A stretch of DNA of 64,000 nt from Chloroflexota bacterium. GTDB taxonomy: Bacteria; Chloroflexota; Anaerolineae; Anaerolineales; Villigracilaceae. Of the stretch, positions 63,002 through 64,000 are shown one piece after another. Location: assembly GCA_024434165.1 (NCBI GenBank), contig QMIW01000005.1, forward strand, positions 29,061 through 93,060, read 5' to 3'. Each line of letters starts with the position of its first letter. The stretch's first letter is position 1. Below the pieces are notes generated by a model. That model was not told the origin of the DNA, made no database searches, and saw nothing but the letters and a program-made list of their open reading frames with translations. Made by a program: the position numbers and the translations under genes.

Positions 63002-63060
63002 GGGCTCTTCCGTTTCTGGCGGGAAAACCCTTACCACGAAGGGTCACAAAGGCACACAGG
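63002..63060. repeat. Repeat family D, copy 2
   Basis: GGGCTCTTCCG with CGGGAA, then ACCACGAAGGGTCAC and GGCACACAGG. It is the same order of parts as 53424-53487, diverged in detail. Confidence 0.6.
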
Positions 63061-63187
63061 AGAAATTTCCATTGCTTCGGAATGTCAAAAAAGAAGGGGT
63101 GGCGATTTGAAACATAATACACAACTCGTCAGACAAACTATCAAAACTGATATACGCCTTTAATTCTTTCTTATCCGCCGACCTGCT

Positions 63188-63193
63188 ATAATA
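63188..63193 (+). promoter_or_regulatory. -10 box upstream of the ATPase leader
   Basis: Perfect TATAAT. No strong -35 at 16-18 bp (T/C-rich). It would give a leader of about 210 nt. Confidence 0.55.
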
Positions 63194-63199
63194 TCCGTG

Positions 63200-63275
63200 C
63201 CACTACACCTGGCAGACGATGCCTGACACGCGAAACTCTGCGCGTGACTCCCCGGAAAGGCAGGTACACTATCAT
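63200..63275 (+). ncRNA. Candidate structured leader RNA
   Basis: ACCTG (63208) can pair with CAGGT (63261) and TGCC with GGCA. CACGCG/CGCGTG forms a 6-bp inner hairpin with an 8-nt loop, followed by an unpaired ACTCCCCGGAAA segment. A possible 11-codon ORF, ATG at 63274, starts just after it. I do not recognise a known riboswitch class. It may be a cis-acting element for the downstream ATPase. Confidence 0.4.
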
Positions 63276-63408
63276 GGTCATTTCCAACTTTTTCCCCCTC
63301 CACCCTTAAAACCCAAGCCGCGTTTGTGTGTCCGCGCGTACCCCTTTCTAATTTCCATGATTTCACACGCCACTTGACCTTTGGCGTTTTCTCGAAACTT
63401 AACATCTT

Positions 63409-64000
63409 ATGACTCAACATCGAATCACAGACGATCTCGACGTCCTTCTGGACGTTCTCCCTTCCAACCTTCGCCACGCCGTGGAGAAGGCGAACAACAG
63501 CGAACGACTGCTCGAAATTGTTATTGACCTGGGGCGCGTTCCCAGCGCCCGCTTTGTAGACGGCGAAATCACATTACTCGACAAGGAAATCACCCGCGCG
63601 GAAATTGACCACATCACCGAACGCATCGGCGACTTCGACGCCGACAACCGCGCCGGCATGGAGCGCACGCTCCACCGCATCTCCGCCATACGCAACCGGC
63701 GCGGAGTCATTGTCGGTTTAACCTGCCGTGTGGGGCGCGCCGTCTACGGCACGGTGGACATCATCCAGGACCTGATCGAATCCGGCAAATCGGTTCTCAT
63801 CCTCGGGCGCCCCGGCGTGGGCAAGACCACGCTCCTGCGCGAAGCCGCGCGCATCCTCGCGGAGACCAAACGCGTCGTCATCGTGGATACCTCCAACGAA
63901 ATCGGCGGCGACGGCGACGCGCCGCACCCCGCTGTGGGCAAGGCGCGCCGCATGCAGGTCCGCGAGCCGATGCTCCAGCACGAGGTAATGATCGAAGCGG
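63409..64000 (+). CDS. Ycf45/SpoIIIAA-like AAA ATPase (probable R3H protein), 3' end outside window
   Basis: The first 197 codons are visible. MTQHRITDDLDVLLDVLPSN leads into a SpoIIIAA-type region (GRVPSARFVDGE, ITERIGDFDADNRAGMERTLHRISAIRNRRG). The P-loop ILGRPGVGKTTLLREAARIL follows near residue 135, then VVIVDTSNEIGGDGD. Proteins of this pattern in cyanobacteria (Ycf45) and Firmicutes are ATPases, usually with a C-terminal R3H or KH-like nucleic-acid-binding part that lies beyond the window here. No ribosome-binding site precedes the ATG. Confidence 0.85.
   Translation, partial: MTQHRITDDLDVLLDVLPSNLRHAVEKANNSERLLEIVIDLGRVPSARFVDGEITLLDKEITRAEIDHITERIGDFDADNRAGMERTLHRISAIRNRRGVIVGLTCRVGRAVYGTVDIIQDLIESGKSVLILGRPGVGKTTLLREAARILAETKRVVIVDTSNEIGGDGDAPHPAVGKARRMQVREPMLQHEVMIEA

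Larger units (their letters stand above)
62948..63199. other. Intergenic region with repeat copy and promoter, no gene seen
   Basis: The divergent gap between the DUF389-SH3 gene and the ATPase gene (62936-63408 in all) has no credible coding frame. Its first half holds the leaderless promoter of the left gene and repeat D copy 2. An AT-rich stretch and the TATAAT of the right gene follow. The rest is treated as a leader. Confidence 0.6.

Noticed and set aside
63200..63275. tRNA, SRP RNA or a known riboswitch
   Set aside because: No acceptor stem or T-loop for a tRNA, no SRP GGAA-tetraloop helix with its asymmetric loop, and no match to the conserved cores of TPP, cobalamin, SAM, c-di-GMP or guanidine riboswitches that I could recall.

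Overview
This window reads as a chromosomal segment of a member of the Chloroflexota, most likely class Anaerolineae. The basis is indirect: many lipoproteins and membrane proteins carry long Thr/Pro-rich linkers, TATAAT boxes sit directly in front of start codons as expected for leaderless transcripts, and the DNA holds many small palindromes and 7- or 8-bp repeats. There are no rRNA, tRNA, CRISPR, phage or transposase genes that I can see. The taxonomy is an inference, not a search result.

Positions 1-28,379, all on the minus strand, form a large cell-surface polysaccharide locus. A compact operon runs from 10,364 down past position 1. It begins with a winged-helix regulator that has a perfect 13-bp inverted-repeat operator over its own promoter. 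Next come wlbA, wlbB and a DegT aminotransferase (UDP-GlcNAc3NAcA-type sugar), then Wzm/Wzt export, a glycosyltransferase, and a nonulosonate-like cassette of NeuB, aldehyde dehydrogenase, CMP-sugar synthetase and transketolase. Upstream (10.4-28.4 kb) lie GT4 and GT2 glycosyltransferases, four polytopic GT39-like proteins, a flippase-like LPG-synthase-TM protein, Gmd, a Wzx-type flippase, a UDP-glucuronate epimerase and a UDP-GlcNAc 6-dehydrogenase (WbpA type). The last of these supplies the first step of the pathway continued by WlbA, WlbB and the aminotransferase. An AT-rich lipoprotein gene at 22.5-23.4 kb stands out from its neighbours.

Positions 28.4-32.4 kb hold a housekeeping run: family-4 uracil-DNA glycosylase, RimI, TsaB, TsaE, a GT4 glycosyltransferase and a DUF951 protein. 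From 32.6 to 41.9 kb the plus strand carries a metallo-beta-lactamase-fold hydrolase overlapping a Crp-family regulator, a thioesterase, an M42 peptidase, a peroxiredoxin, a flavin/F420-type oxidoreductase, a MazG-like protein, ClpC and a TPR membrane protein.

Positions 42-53.4 kb are a mosaic of small units: HD and SanA-like proteins, a PhnD-like binding protein, DUF4230, an SH3b lipoprotein, a chagasin-like inhibitor, a lipocalin-like protein, a diguanylate cyclase, two DUF4287 paralogues flanking an AraC regulator and a DUF1761 protein, and a large FAD-dependent desaturase-like enzyme. Positions 53.6-64 kb carry a 1,363-residue soluble-adenylyl-cyclase-like protein, an HD hydrolase, an M1 peptidase lipoprotein, a phosphohexomutase, a DUF389-SH3 membrane protein and the start of a Ycf45/SpoIIIAA-like ATPase behind a possibly structured leader.

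The most notable signals are: the operator-controlled polysaccharide operon; the unusual NeuB/ALDH/transketolase cassette; the two-domain cyclase with complementary half-sites, alongside a Crp protein that keeps cAMP-contact residues; and several families of small palindromic repeats. One of these is a 73-bp element whose shorter copies lie in frame inside two proteins and at the C-terminus of a third.
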